A DNA stretch of 64,000 bases. Source: Streptomyces xylophagus (lineage in GTDB: Bacteria; Actinomycetota; Actinomycetes; Streptomycetales; Streptomycetaceae). Below, one piece after another: positions 45,931 to 54,191 of this stretch. Numbering within the stretch: the stretch's first letter is position 1; each line of letters opens with the position of its first letter. The notes under the pieces were generated by a model, which saw only the letters and a program-made list of their open reading frames with translations, ran no database searches and was not told the DNA's origin. A program made the position numbers and the translations under genes. Location of the stretch: positions 372,001 to 436,000 of the forward strand of contig NZ_JNWO01000007.1 in assembly GCF_000716435.1 (NCBI RefSeq), in the 5' to 3' direction.

Positions 45931-47300
45931 GATGCCGCCCGTTCGTCGCGCACCTCGTCGGGGTGGGTGAGGCCGAGGTGGTCGCGCAGGGTCGGGCCCT
46001 CGTACTCGGTGCGGAAGACACCCTGTTCCTGGAGGAGCGGGACCACCTTGTCGGCGAAGGGGTCGAGGCCGCTCGGGGTGATGTGCGGGACGAGGATGAA
46101 GCCGTCGCTGGCGTCGGCCTGCACGAAGTCGTTGATGGTCTTCGCGACGGTGGACGGGGAGCCGATGAAGGCCTGGCGGTTGCCGGTCTCGATGACCAGG
46201 TCGCGGATCGACCACTTGTTGGCGGCGGCCAGCTCGCGCCACTCGCGGGCCGTGGCCAACGGGTCGCGGTACATGCGGACTTGGGCCCGTCCCTTGGAGA
46301 TGTGGTTGTCGCTGACGTCCGGGTCGATGTCGGGCAGCGGGCCGTCGGGGTCGTACGAGGACAGGTCCCGGTTCCACACGAACTCGAGGTGCTTGATCGC
46401 CGTGGCGCCGCTGACCTGCTGGCGGCGCACCTCCTTCGCCAGGTCCTCGGCCTCAGCGTCGGTGTCGCCGAGTACGAAGGTCGCCGCGGGGAGAATCAGC
46501 AACTGGTCGGAGCGGCGGCCGTACTTGGCGAGGCGGGACTTGACGTCGGTGTAGAAGGCCTGGCCCTGGTCGAGGGTGCTGTACCGGCTGAAGATGGCGT
46601 CGGCGCTCGACGCGGCGAACTCGCGGCCCTCGTCGGAGTCGCCCGCCTGGAAGATCACCGGGCGGCCCTGCGGGGAGCGCGGGACGTTGAACTGGCCGTG
46701 GATGTCGAAGTGTTGGCCCTGGTGGACGAAGGCTCCGGCCTTGGCGTCCCGCAGGAAGGTGCCGGTGCTCTGGTCGGCGAGGATCTCGTCGCCGTGCCAG
46801 GAGTCGAAGAGTTCGTTGGTGGTGGCGAGGAACTCCTTGGCCCGGGAGTAGCGCTCGTCCTGCGGCAGGAAGCCCCCGCGCCGGAAGTTCTCGCCGGTGA
46901 ACGCGTCCCAGGAGGTGACGACGTTCCACGCCGCACGGCCGTCGGAGAGGTGGTCGAGGCTGGCGAACTGGCGGGCCACCTCGTAGGGCTCGTTGAAGGT
47001 GGAGTTGATGGTGCCGGTCAGGCCGAGGTGTTCGGTGACGGCGGCGAGCGCGGCGAGGATCGTGAAGGTGTCGGGGCGGCCGACGACGTCCAAGTCATAG
47101 ATTTTTCCGCCCTGTTCGCGCAGCCGCAGACCCTCGGCGAGGAACAGGAAGTCGAACTTGGCACGTTCGGCGGTCTTCGCGAAGTGCGCGAAGGAGCTGA
47201 ACTCGATGTGGCTGCCTGCCGCCGGGTCGCTCCACACGGTGGTGTTGTTGACTCCGGGGAAGTGGGCGGCCAGGTGGATCTGCTTCAGGGGCTTGCTCAT
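45927..47300 (-). CDS. NtaA/SnaA/DszA-family flavin-dependent monooxygenase (3)
   Basis: A 457-residue long-form LLM enzyme (nitrilotriacetate/dibenzothiophene-sulfone monooxygenase family). Diagnostic stretches are IHLAAHFPGVNNTTVW at the start, QFASLDHLSDGRAAWNVVTS, NFRRGGFLPQDERYSRAKEF and FNVPRSPQGRPVIFQAGDS. The family needs FMNH2 from a separate reductase. It resembles CmoJ/YtnJ, which opens N-acetyl-S-alkyl-cysteines. It lies 19 bases after the upstream LLM gene and overlaps the next by four bases. Confidence 0.93.
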   Translation of the reverse strand: MSKPLKQIHLAAHFPGVNNTTVWSDPAAGSHIEFSSFAHFAKTAERAKFDFLFLAEGLRLREQGGKIYDLDVVGRPDTFTILAALAAVTEHLGLTGTINSTFNEPYEVARQFASLDHLSDGRAAWNVVTSWDAFTGENFRRGGFLPQDERYSRAKEFLATTNELFDSWHGDEILADQSTGTFLRDAKAGAFVHQGQHFDIHGQFNVPRSPQGRPVIFQAGDSDEGREFAASSADAIFSRYSTLDQGQAFYTDVKSRLAKYGRRSDQLLILPAATFVLGDTDAEAEDLAKEVRRQQVSGATAIKHLEFVWNRDLSSYDPDGPLPDIDPDVSDNHISKGRAQVRMYRDPLATAREWRELAAANKWSIRDLVIETGNRQAFIGSPSTVAKTINDFVQADASDGFILVPHITPSGLDPFADKVVPLLQEQGVFRTEYEGPTLRDHLGLTHPDEVRDERAAS

Positions 47301-47319
47301 GTCGTACGGTCCCTCCGGC

Positions 47320-48546
47320 TCAGGCGGTGGCTGCGGCAGCGGCAGCGGCGTAGCGGTTGGCGGGGCGGGCGAGCCCCAGCAGTCCGCGCAGGGTGTCGGC
47401 CTCGTAGGCCCGGCGGAAGGCGTCCCGGCGCTGGAGTTCGGGGACCAGTCCCTGCGTGATCGCCGGGAGGTCGTGCCCGGCGACGGCGGGCCGCAGCCGG
47501 AAGCCCGTCAGGCCAGTCGACTGCAACTCCTGGAGCAGGTCGGCGAGTTGGGCGGGCGTACCGGCGAAGATGCGGGCGTCGCTGGTGTACGGCTCCCCCG
47601 CGAGGCCGTCGAGCCGCTCGCGGCGGGCGACCGCCGTGGCCTCGTCGTCGTCGAGGAAGACGACCAGGTCGCCGAAGATGTGCAGCGGCTCGTCGGCACG
47701 GCCCGCCGCCTCCTGCTCGGCACGGATCTCCGCGACGATCGCCCGCGCCTCTTCGGTGTCGTGCGGGGTGACGTAGCCGATGTCGGTGGCACGGGCCACC
47801 AGCCGGTACGGGATGGTCTGGTGGGCGAGGGAGCTGACGACCGGCTGGCCCTGCGGCGGGCGCGGGGTGATGGAGGGGCCCTTGACGCTGAAGTGGCGGC
47901 CCTCGAAGTCGATGTAGTGAAGCTTGTCGCGGTCGACGAAGCGGCCGGTGGCGACATCGCGGATCTCTGCGTCGTCCTCCCAGCTGTCCCAGAGCCGACG
48001 CACGACCTCGATGTAGTCGGCGGCCTCGTCGAAGTGCTCGGCGAGCCGTTCCTGTCCGGCCTCGCTCCGCAGACTCTCCAGGCTGATCGGCTCGAAGGTG
48101 CGCCGCCCGAAGTGATCGGCCTCGTGCGGGCGGGCGGAGAGCTGCACCCGCACACCGGCTCGACCGGTGCTGACGTAGTCGAGGGTGGCGATCGCCTTCG
48201 ATATGTGGAACGGCTCCGTGTGCGTCGACACCACCGTCGGGACCAGGCCTATGTGGCTGGTGAGCGGTGCGATGCGGGCCGCGATGAGCACGGCGTCGAG
48301 GCGGCCCCGGACCTGGTCGGTGCGGCCGTCCAGCTCGCCGTAGTGCGAGGACTGGAGGCCGAGGCCGTCCTCGAAGGTCACGAAGTCGAGGAGGCCGCGC
48401 TCGGCCTCGGCGACCTGGTCGGCCCAGTAGGAGGCGGTGAACAGGTCGCGGGGTCGGGCCACCGGCTCGCGCCAGGAGGCGGGGTGCCAGCCGGTGCCGT
48501 CGAGGGCGACGGCGAGATGCAGAGGTGAAGGGGAGGTCGATGACAC
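47320..48546 (-). CDS. LLM-class flavin-dependent monooxygenase (4)
   Basis: A 408-residue luciferase-like enzyme: LHLAVALDGTGWHPASWR, DFVTFEDGLGLQSSHYGELD, AIATLDYVSTGRAGVRVQLS and KGPSITPRPPQGQPVVSSLA are its flavin-barrel segments. GTG 48546 after AGGAAGG gives a protein of usual length; a longer in-frame start at 48603 is less likely. A six-Ala run ends the protein (NRYAAAAAAATA). It is the first monooxygenase downstream of the leader peptide at 48623, whose attenuation would control all four LLM genes. Confidence 0.9.
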   Translation of the reverse strand: MSSTSPSPLHLAVALDGTGWHPASWREPVARPRDLFTASYWADQVAEAERGLLDFVTFEDGLGLQSSHYGELDGRTDQVRGRLDAVLIAARIAPLTSHIGLVPTVVSTHTEPFHISKAIATLDYVSTGRAGVRVQLSARPHEADHFGRRTFEPISLESLRSEAGQERLAEHFDEAADYIEVVRRLWDSWEDDAEIRDVATGRFVDRDKLHYIDFEGRHFSVKGPSITPRPPQGQPVVSSLAHQTIPYRLVARATDIGYVTPHDTEEARAIVAEIRAEQEAAGRADEPLHIFGDLVVFLDDDEATAVARRERLDGLAGEPYTSDARIFAGTPAQLADLLQELQSTGLTGFRLRPAVAGHDLPAITQGLVPELQRRDAFRRAYEADTLRGLLGLARPANRYAAAAAAATA

Positions 48547-48622
48547 GAGTGGTGCCTTCCTGGAGGTCCGTACGAGATCGCCGTCCCATGGATGCGGGCG
48601 CACGGCGGCTGGGGCAACGGGG

Positions 48623-48712
48623 TCAGGGGCGACAGAGCGCGCCGGCCACGCGCAGCAGGTCTATGTGCTGCCGCGTGGTGAGACACACGTGAATGATGGA
48701 TGCGCCACACAT
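48623..48712 (-). CDS. Leader peptide of the DLLRV-ALC type before the LLM genes (29 aa)
   Basis: ATG 48712 follows GGAGGTGGAGCAC. The 29-residue peptide begins MCGASIIHVC and ends RQHIDLLRVAGALCRP. It has three Cys codons, two early and one three residues from the end. A 6-bp arm pair (CGCCGT/ACGGCG) lies between its stop and the LLM start 76 bases on. The arrangement fits a cysteine-responsive attenuator. NCBI-style annotation often names such Streptomyces frames putative leader peptide. Confidence 0.8.
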   Translation of the reverse strand: MCGASIIHVCLTTRQHIDLLRVAGALCRP

Positions 48713-48759
48713 GTGCTCCACCTCCACGGATTCCGGCTTCATAGGGGGCAACGGCACAG

Positions 48760-49497
48760 CTATGCCGTTTCTTCCGGATCGGCGGCGGCAGTCGGACCTG
48801 TGTGCCGTACGAGCGAGAAGACGGTGCGGGCGCGCAGGGTGAAGCCGATCGACTCGTACAGCCGGATCGCGTTCGTGTTGGTGGCCGCCGCGTGCAGGAA
48901 GGGGTGCTCGCCGCGCTCCTTGATGCCGGCGGCGACCGCGCGGACCAGGCGGGTGGCCAGGCCCCGGCCACGGTGGTCGGGGTCGGTGCACACGGCGCTG
49001 ATCTCGGTCCAGCCGGGCGGGTGGAGGCGTTCGCCGGCCAGGGCGACGAGTCGGCCGTCGTGGCGGATGCCGAGGTAGGTGCCCAGCTCGACGGTGCGGG
49101 GCAGGTAGGGGCCGGGTTCGGTGCGGGCGACCAGGTCGAGGATCTCCGGTACGTCGTCGGGGCCGAGGAGTACGGCCTCGGGGTCGGGCTCGGACCGCAG
49201 CGCGGTGTCGACGAGTTGGACGCCCTGGCCGGAGCGGACGATCTCCCAGCCGTCGGGGACCTTGCTCACCCCGCGCACGGCGGCGGTGCCCCCGGGACCG
49301 ACGAGGGTGGCCAGGTCCGCCCAGGCGCGCGGGTCGTCGTTGTCGGTGACGGCGTTGAAGCCGGCCACGTCGACGGGGTAGCGGGCGGCGCGGCCGACGC
49401 GCTCGGCGAAGTGGGCGTGCGGCCCGGTGAGCGCGGCCCAGGCGGGGTTGTCCAGGACGTGGGACGCGGTGGTTTCGAGACTGATGGTGGAAGACAT
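48760..49497 (-). CDS. GNAT-family N-acetyltransferase of the organosulfur operon
   Basis: A 245-residue acetyltransferase. The N-terminal half (residues 1-115) is a helper domain and the C-terminal half a FR47-like GNAT domain with WTEISAVCTDPDHRGRGLAT and LHAAATNTNAIRLYESIGF. In Bacillus S-substituted-cysteine pathways the first step is N-acetylation by such an enzyme (YtmI/SnaA-SnaB types), followed by LLM oxidation. Its place between the transporter and the LLM genes supports that role. A hairpin at 49530-49560 separates it from the transporter genes. Confidence 0.85.
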   Translation of the reverse strand: MSSTISLETTASHVLDNPAWAALTGPHAHFAERVGRAARYPVDVAGFNAVTDNDDPRAWADLATLVGPGGTAAVRGVSKVPDGWEIVRSGQGVQLVDTALRSEPDPEAVLLGPDDVPEILDLVARTEPGPYLPRTVELGTYLGIRHDGRLVALAGERLHPPGWTEISAVCTDPDHRGRGLATRLVRAVAAGIKERGEHPFLHAAATNTNAIRLYESIGFTLRARTVFSLVRHTGPTAAADPEETA

Positions 49498-49529
49498 CGG
49501 GTGACGGCTCCAGTACTGGTCACGCGGGT

Positions 49530-49560
49530 GGGGACCCCGCCGTGCCGCGGCGGGGTCCCC
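49530..49560 (-). terminator. Hairpin between the transporter and acetyltransferase genes
   Basis: A perfect 13-bp stem GGGGACCCCGCCG / CGGCGGGGTCCCC encloses TGCCG, 17 bases after the lipoprotein stop. It may end most transporter transcripts or protect the upstream mRNA. Confidence 0.75.
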
Positions 49561-49576
49561 TTGCCGAGAGGGTGGG

Positions 49577-50605
49577 TCAGGAGTCGCTGAGCGGCAGTCC
49601 GGGCGGGTTGACCTCGGACTTGGCGACGGCCTCGTTGGAGAGGTTCCAGGCGGCCAGCCACTTGGCGTACTGCCCGTTCTTGATCAGGTAGTTGATGGCG
49701 TCCGCGAGGGGCTTGGCCAGGCCGCTGTTCTTCTTCGCGGTGGCCGCGATCAGGCCCTGGAGGGAGGATCCGGCGCCGGAGTACGTGCCCGCGTTGCGGA
49801 CCGCCTTCGCCGTGCCCTTGGTCGAGGAGACCTGGTAGGCGACCGAGGGGTTCGGGGAGAGGTAGGCGTCGATCTTTCCGGAGGCCAGCGCGAGGTAGGT
49901 GCTGTTGTTGTCCTGGAAGTACTTGACGGTGAGCGCCTTCTTGCCTTCGGCGGCCAGCTTCTTCTTCCACTCCAGGAGGATCCGCTCCTGGTTGGTGCCC
50001 GCGCCCACGGCGACGGTCTTGCCGGCGAGGTTCTCGTAATTACCGTCGAAGTTCCAGGTGTTGCTCGCCTTCACCGCGAAGCCGAGGTTGTCCTCGCGGT
50101 AGGAGGCGAACTCGTACTTCGCCTTGCGCTCCTCGGTGTCGGTGACGTTGGAGAAGGCCACGTCGACCTTGCCGCTGTCCAAGCCGATGAAGAGGTTCTC
50201 CCAAGTGGAGTTCTTCAGCTCGGGCTTGAGTCCGAGCACGGCGGCGACCAGGCGGCTGATGTCGGCCTCGGAACCGGTGAGGGTCTTCTGGTCGGAGCCG
50301 ACATAGCCGAGCGGCGGGGAGCCGGCGGGCAGGAAGCCGACGCCGATCTCCAACTTGCCGCTCTTCGCTATGGACTTGGGCAACTCGGCGCTGATCGACT
50401 TCACTTCGGCGACCTTGAGCGTGGCCTCCTTGGCGGCTCCGTTGGAGAGTGCGCCGACCGTGACCGTGCCGGCGGCGGCGTTGCCGGACGTGGTGGCCGC
50501 GTCGCTGTCGCCGCCGCAGGCCGCGAGACCACCGGCGAGGGAGGCGAGGACGGTTCCCGCAGTGAGTCCGCGAGTGATTCTGCTGCGAAGGCTGGGCGTA
50601 GACAT
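49577..50605 (-). CDS. Amino-acid-type ABC transporter substrate-binding lipoprotein
   Basis: A 342-residue extracytoplasmic lipoprotein of the SBP_bac_3 family. The lipobox is GGLAAC (Cys30). The ligand domain has LEIGVGFLPAGSPPLGYVG, GSEADISRLVAAVLGLKPEL, NVTDTEERKAKYEFASYRED and AVGAGTNQERILLEWKK. Family members bind polar amino acids, cystine or S-modified cysteines. It follows the ATPase gene after 62 bases. The neighbouring N-acetyltransferase and LLM genes suggest an S-substituted cysteine as ligand. Confidence 0.92.
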   Translation of the reverse strand: MSTPSLRSRITRGLTAGTVLASLAGGLAACGGDSDAATTSGNAAAGTVTVGALSNGAAKEATLKVAEVKSISAELPKSIAKSGKLEIGVGFLPAGSPPLGYVGSDQKTLTGSEADISRLVAAVLGLKPELKNSTWENLFIGLDSGKVDVAFSNVTDTEERKAKYEFASYREDNLGFAVKASNTWNFDGNYENLAGKTVAVGAGTNQERILLEWKKKLAAEGKKALTVKYFQDNNSTYLALASGKIDAYLSPNPSVAYQVSSTKGTAKAVRNAGTYSGAGSSLQGLIAATAKKNSGLAKPLADAINYLIKNGQYAKWLAAWNLSNEAVAKSEVNPPGLPLSDS

Positions 50606-50667
50606 GGCTGTTCCTAGGCTCGGTGTTCGGGGCTGATGCAGGTGAAAGGTGGAAGTGCGGGTGGGGC

Positions 50668-51465
50668 TCAGAGGACCTTGCTGAGGAAGTCCCTGGTCCG
50701 TTCGTGTTGTGGCTTGTCGAGGACCTCGTGGGGCGGACCCTGCTCGACGATCTTTCCGCCGTCGATGAAGACGACCCGGTCGGCGACCTCGCGGGCGAAG
50801 CCGATCTCGTGGGTGACGATGACGAGGGTGGTGCCGCTGGTCGCCAAGTCCTTGATGACGGCGAGGACTTCACCGACGAGTTCGGGGTCGAGCGCGGAGG
50901 TCGGCTCGTCGAAGAGGATGACGCCAGGACGCAGGGCGAGGGCGCGTGCGATGGCCACGCGCTGCTGCTGGCCGCCGGACAGCTGCCTCGGGTAGGCGCC
51001 GGTCTTCTCGGCGAGACCGACGCGGCCGAGCAACTCCCGGGCCAGTTCCAGGGCTTCGGGCTTGCCGAGCCTGCCGGTGGCGACCGGGGCGGCGGCCACG
51101 TTGTCCAGCACGGTGAGGTGCGGGAACAGGTTGAAGTTCTGGAAGACGAATCCGATGCGGCTGCGCTGGGCGAGGATGGCCCGCTCGCTCAACTCCTTGA
51201 GCCGTCCGCCCTGTTGCTTCACTCCGATCAGCTCGCCGTTGACGCTGACGTAGCCGATCTCGGGCTTCTCCAGGTGGTTGATCACCCGCAGCAGCGTGGA
51301 CTTGCCGGAGCCGGACGGGCCGAGGATCACGGTGACCTCGCCGGGCCGTACGGTCAGGTCGACGCCGTCCAACACCCGGTGGGCGCCGTACCACTTGTGC
51401 ACGTCGTGCACCTCCACGGCGGCGGGTGTGATCTCCGCCAGCGGTTCGATCGTGTGCGTGCTCAT
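50668..51465 (-). CDS. Amino-acid ABC transporter ATP-binding protein
   Basis: A 265-residue ATPase of the polar amino acid (HisP/GlnQ/TcyN) class: Walker A GPSGSGKST, Q-loop FVFQNFNLFPHLTVLDN, signature LSGGQQQR, Walker B VILFDEPTSALDPEL and H-loop VTHEIGFAREV. ATG 51465 overlaps the permease stop in ATGA, so the importer subunits are coupled. Confidence 0.94.
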   Translation of the reverse strand: MSTHTIEPLAEITPAAVEVHDVHKWYGAHRVLDGVDLTVRPGEVTVILGPSGSGKSTLLRVINHLEKPEIGYVSVNGELIGVKQQGGRLKELSERAILAQRSRIGFVFQNFNLFPHLTVLDNVAAAPVATGRLGKPEALELARELLGRVGLAEKTGAYPRQLSGGQQQRVAIARALALRPGVILFDEPTSALDPELVGEVLAVIKDLATSGTTLVIVTHEIGFAREVADRVVFIDGGKIVEQGPPHEVLDKPQHERTRDFLSKVL

Positions 51466-52442
51466 ACGGCGGCCTCCCTGCGGATGCGGGCCCGCAGGTC
51501 GGTGACACCGGTGCGGAGTTTCTGGATCGGGGTCGGCGGCAGGGAGCGGGTGGCGCCCCGGGCGTAGTGCCGCTCGACGTAGAACTGGATGACGGAGACG
51601 ACGCTGGTCAGGATCAGGTACCAGACGGTGACGACCAGGAGCAGCGGCACGATGTCGCCGGGGTAGGTCGAGCCCATCGTCTGCGCGGAGCCGAACAGGT
51701 CGAGCAGCGACACGTAGAAGACCAGCGAGGTGCTCTTGATCAGGCCGATCAGCTGGTTGACGTAGTTCGGGGTGATGGAGCGCAGCGCCTGCGGGAAGAC
51801 GATCTTGCGGAACTGGTAGCCCTTGGGCAGGCCGAGGGCGGAGGCCGCCTCGTGCTGGCCCTGGTCGACGGAGAGGATGCCGCCGCGGACCACTTCGGCC
51901 GCGTACGCCGCCTCGTTGAGGCTGAGGCCGAGCACGGCGACGGCCATGTCGGTGGCGAGCTTCGACTCGTCGAAGGAGAAGAAGGCGGGGCCGAAGGGGA
52001 CGCCGATGCTGAGTGTCTGGTAGAGGGCACTGAAGTTGTAGAGGAAGATCAGTACCACGATGAGCGGGATCGAGCGCAGGGCCCAGACATAGGTCCAGCT
52101 CGCCGCGCGCAGTACCGGGCTCTTGGACAGTCGGGCCAGGGCGAGCAGGATGCCGCCGAGGAGGCCCAACACGGCGCTGAGCGCGGCCACTTCGAGGGTG
52201 ATGACGAGTCCGTCGAGGATCGTCGGGCGCAGGAACCAGTAGCCGAAGCGGCTCCACTGGTAGAAGGGGTTGGTGGCCAGTCCATGGATGAACTGGGCGA
52301 CCAGCACCAGTACGACCAGGGTGACGATCCACCGGCCGGGCCGGCGCAGCGGCTGAACTCGCTGTGCTGTCAGGGGTTTTGACGGGGCGTCGGCGGACGG
52401 GGCGTCGGCCAGGGACACGGTGGTGCCCGGGGGTTCAGTCAT
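51462..52442 (-). CDS. Amino-acid ABC transporter permease
   Basis: A 326-residue inner-membrane protein of the His/Glu/Gln/Arg permease family with about six hydrophobic segments. LDGLVITLEVAALSAVLGLL is the conserved first core helix and HEAASALGLPKGYQFRKIV the EAA loop that docks with the ATPase. A polar N-terminal extension of about 35 residues precedes TM1. ATG 52442 follows GGAG. It is the first transporter gene after the leader peptide at 52595. Confidence 0.93.
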   Translation of the reverse strand: MTEPPGTTVSLADAPSADAPSKPLTAQRVQPLRRPGRWIVTLVVLVLVAQFIHGLATNPFYQWSRFGYWFLRPTILDGLVITLEVAALSAVLGLLGGILLALARLSKSPVLRAASWTYVWALRSIPLIVVLIFLYNFSALYQTLSIGVPFGPAFFSFDESKLATDMAVAVLGLSLNEAAYAAEVVRGGILSVDQGQHEAASALGLPKGYQFRKIVFPQALRSITPNYVNQLIGLIKSTSLVFYVSLLDLFGSAQTMGSTYPGDIVPLLLVVTVWYLILTSVVSVIQFYVERHYARGATRSLPPTPIQKLRTGVTDLRARIRREAAV

Positions 52443-52594
52443 GGAGGGCTCCGGCAGGTTCACAGACCCCGGTCCGCGGCGGTGGACGCGCGACGGCGGA
52501 CGGCACGCGCGGGTGCACGGGACCGGGGGCGGGGAGGCGGCAGGCACACCGGCGGAAGCGGGTGTGCGTCAGAGGTGCGTGGGCCGACTGGTCG

Positions 52595-52744
52595 TCAGGC
52601 CCGACAGCGGGCGCGGCCCGGTGCGGTACACAGTGCGCTGCTGACCCGGAGCAGATCGACAGCGCGGTCGGCGACGAACAGGTTGGCGTACGACCGTACG
52701 CAGCCCTGCGGGCGGCATGTGGCCGTCCTGGGAGCTGCGTACAT
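52595..52744 (-). CDS. Leader peptide of the DLLRV-ALC type before the transporter genes (49 aa)
   Basis: ATG 52744 follows AGGTGACGCC. The 49-residue frame contains VADRAVDLLRVSSALCTAPG and four Cys codons in all, with a longer tail (GRARCRA) than its relatives. It lies 152 bases before the permease start. The same core occurs at 38596, 48623 and 53916. Cysteine-dependent attenuation of the importer is the inferred role. Confidence 0.7.
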   Translation of the reverse strand: MYAAPRTATCRPQGCVRSYANLFVADRAVDLLRVSSALCTAPGRARCRA

Positions 52745-52962
52745 GGCGTCACCTGTCACTGTTCCGGCCCCGCAGGGCCTCGCGCTTACCGAAACGTCAT
52801 CCGGTCCGGTCGTCACCTGGGGCACCCCACCGCGTGCGAGGGTTGCCGGTCAGCAAGCCAGGGCTTGTCGCTGACACTCATGACCGTTCTTGGTCGCAAG
52901 TTAAGACAATTGCCCGAACGAATGTCAATGCCCGTCCAGCAGGCGGACGGTGCAGACCTCGC

Positions 52963-53847
52963 TCAGCTGCGACAAGCTCCCGTTTCGTCTGCCGCGTGGG
53001 CTGCCCAGTCCAGGATCTGGACAGCGGCGCCGGCGGCTTCCAGGCCCCTGCAGTGGGCGTGGTGGCGGCGGGCGATGCCGTCGAGGTCGAGGTGGGTGCC
53101 GAAGGCCGGGTGGGCGGCCAGCCGGCGCGCGTAGGCCCACAGGTGGGGGTGGTCGGCGATGCGCTGCACGGCGGCGGCGTCCAGGTGGTTGCGGTGCACG
53201 GTGTCGAGTTGGACCAGCGACACCCACAAGTCGACGTCGGCGGCGGTGAGTTCGTCGCGGATCATGTGCTCGCGGCCGTCCAGCCAACGGTCCAGTGAAC
53301 CCAGCGTCTCCAGCAGCCGGCCGAGCGCTTCGTCGCGCTCCTCCTGCGCGACACCGGCCGCGCCGGCGCGCTGCGCCGCGTCCTCGATGCCCTGCGCGCA
53401 GAGCCGCTCGACGGCCTCGATCTCCGACTCGGCACCGCATGGGTACAACTGGGGTCCGCCTTCGCCGAAGTGCCGGGCGAGGTCGCGGGTGATGTCGGGG
53501 GCGTGGGTGCTGACGATCCGGCCGGACCAGTCGTCGCTGAGCACCGGCGCGGCGGCCGGTCCTGAATAGCGGTGCGCGCTCGCCTCGTAGAGCGGGCGCA
53601 GCGCGGAGTGTCCACCACTCGGACAGTCGGGTACGGCGGACAGGAACACCGCCGGACAGCTCTCGTCGAGGCCGAGCAGGCTGTGGGTGACGGCGATGCG
53701 CAGGCCGTCGGCGCAGGCGGTGGACAGATGGAGGCGGTAGCGGCGCGGCACGGCGTAGTGCCCGCTGCGCGCGTCGCTGCCGATCCTGCCCCGGAACAGG
53801 GGGGCGGACCGGGGCGAGGGGACGGCGGCGAGAGGCGTGATGGACAT
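52963..53847 (-). CDS. Glutathione-transferase-fold protein, Xi/ECM4-like with altered active site
   Basis: A 294-residue protein laid out like glutathionyl-hydroquinone reductases (ECM4/YqjG): a thioredoxin-like N-terminal domain and an all-helical GST C-terminal domain with LGSLDRWLDGREHMI and LTAADVDLWVSLVQLDTVH. The usual CPWA active-site motif is replaced by TACADGLR (Cys45), which keeps the cysteine but changes its neighbours. Streptomyces lacks glutathione and uses mycothiol, so the thiol partner is open. GGGGAGTCCC precedes ATG 53847. A leader peptide lies 68 bases upstream. Confidence 0.83.
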   Translation of the reverse strand: MSITPLAAVPSPRSAPLFRGRIGSDARSGHYAVPRRYRLHLSTACADGLRIAVTHSLLGLDESCPAVFLSAVPDCPSGGHSALRPLYEASAHRYSGPAAAPVLSDDWSGRIVSTHAPDITRDLARHFGEGGPQLYPCGAESEIEAVERLCAQGIEDAAQRAGAAGVAQEERDEALGRLLETLGSLDRWLDGREHMIRDELTAADVDLWVSLVQLDTVHRNHLDAAAVQRIADHPHLWAYARRLAAHPAFGTHLDLDGIARRHHAHCRGLEAAGAAVQILDWAAHAADETGACRS

Positions 53848-53915
53848 GGGACTCCCCGGGTACGGGCGCGTGGACGTACGCGCGGCGGAAGCGTCGTCGT
53901 GCGGAGGACGGGGGC

Positions 53916-54029
53916 TCAGCGCAGGGGGCTGATCGCGCTGCAGACCCGCAGCAGATCGATGTGACGGCGGGAGGTCAGAAGAGGCGAACGGTCCACGCGG
54001 CTGGTGGTGACCGACTCAAGGCGCCCCAT
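53916..54029 (-). CDS. Leader peptide of the DLLRV type before the GST-like gene (37 aa)
   Basis: ATG 54029 follows AGGGAAACA. The 37-residue peptide ends TSRRHIDLLRVCSAISPLR, so its single Cys codon is inside the core (RVCSAI) rather than after AL as in the others. A perfect 6-bp hairpin (GCGCGT-ACGTCC-ACGCGC) lies between its stop and the gene start. Cysteine or thiol-linked attenuation is inferred. Confidence 0.75.
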   Translation of the reverse strand: MGRLESVTTSRVDRSPLLTSRRHIDLLRVCSAISPLR

Positions 54030-54100
54030 TGTTTCCCTACCTGTTCACTAGGATTCCCTACTGGAGTGTCGATCCGCCGCCGCCCGGGGTCAAGAGGGCG

Positions 54101-54134
54101 TCCACGGGTCGGGCACCGGTGCCCGACCCGTGGA
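54101..54134. terminator. Perfect 34-bp palindrome after the lyase gene
   Basis: A 17-bp self-complementary arm (TCCACGGGTCGGGCACC) is followed at once by its complement, centred between 54117 and 54118. It lies 36 bases beyond the stop of the lyase gene and upstream of the GST-like leader, so it most likely ends the polysaccharide operon transcript. Confidence 0.75.
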
Positions 54135-54145
54135 CATGCCGGGCC

Positions 54146-54191
54146 GCTACTTCGCGTACATCAGCGTCGCTACTTCGCGTACATCAGGGTG
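54146..54191. repeat. 23-bp direct repeat at the 3' end of the lyase gene
   Basis: GCTACTTCGCGTACATCAG occurs exactly at 54146 and 54169. The second copy holds the stop and last codons (LMYAK) of the lyase gene; the first is its downstream duplicate. Confidence 0.85.

Noticed and set aside
44533..46554. Long plus-strand open frames opposite the LLM genes
   Set aside because: They are high-GC antisense shadows; the minus-strand proteins have full flavin-monooxygenase motifs and coupled starts.
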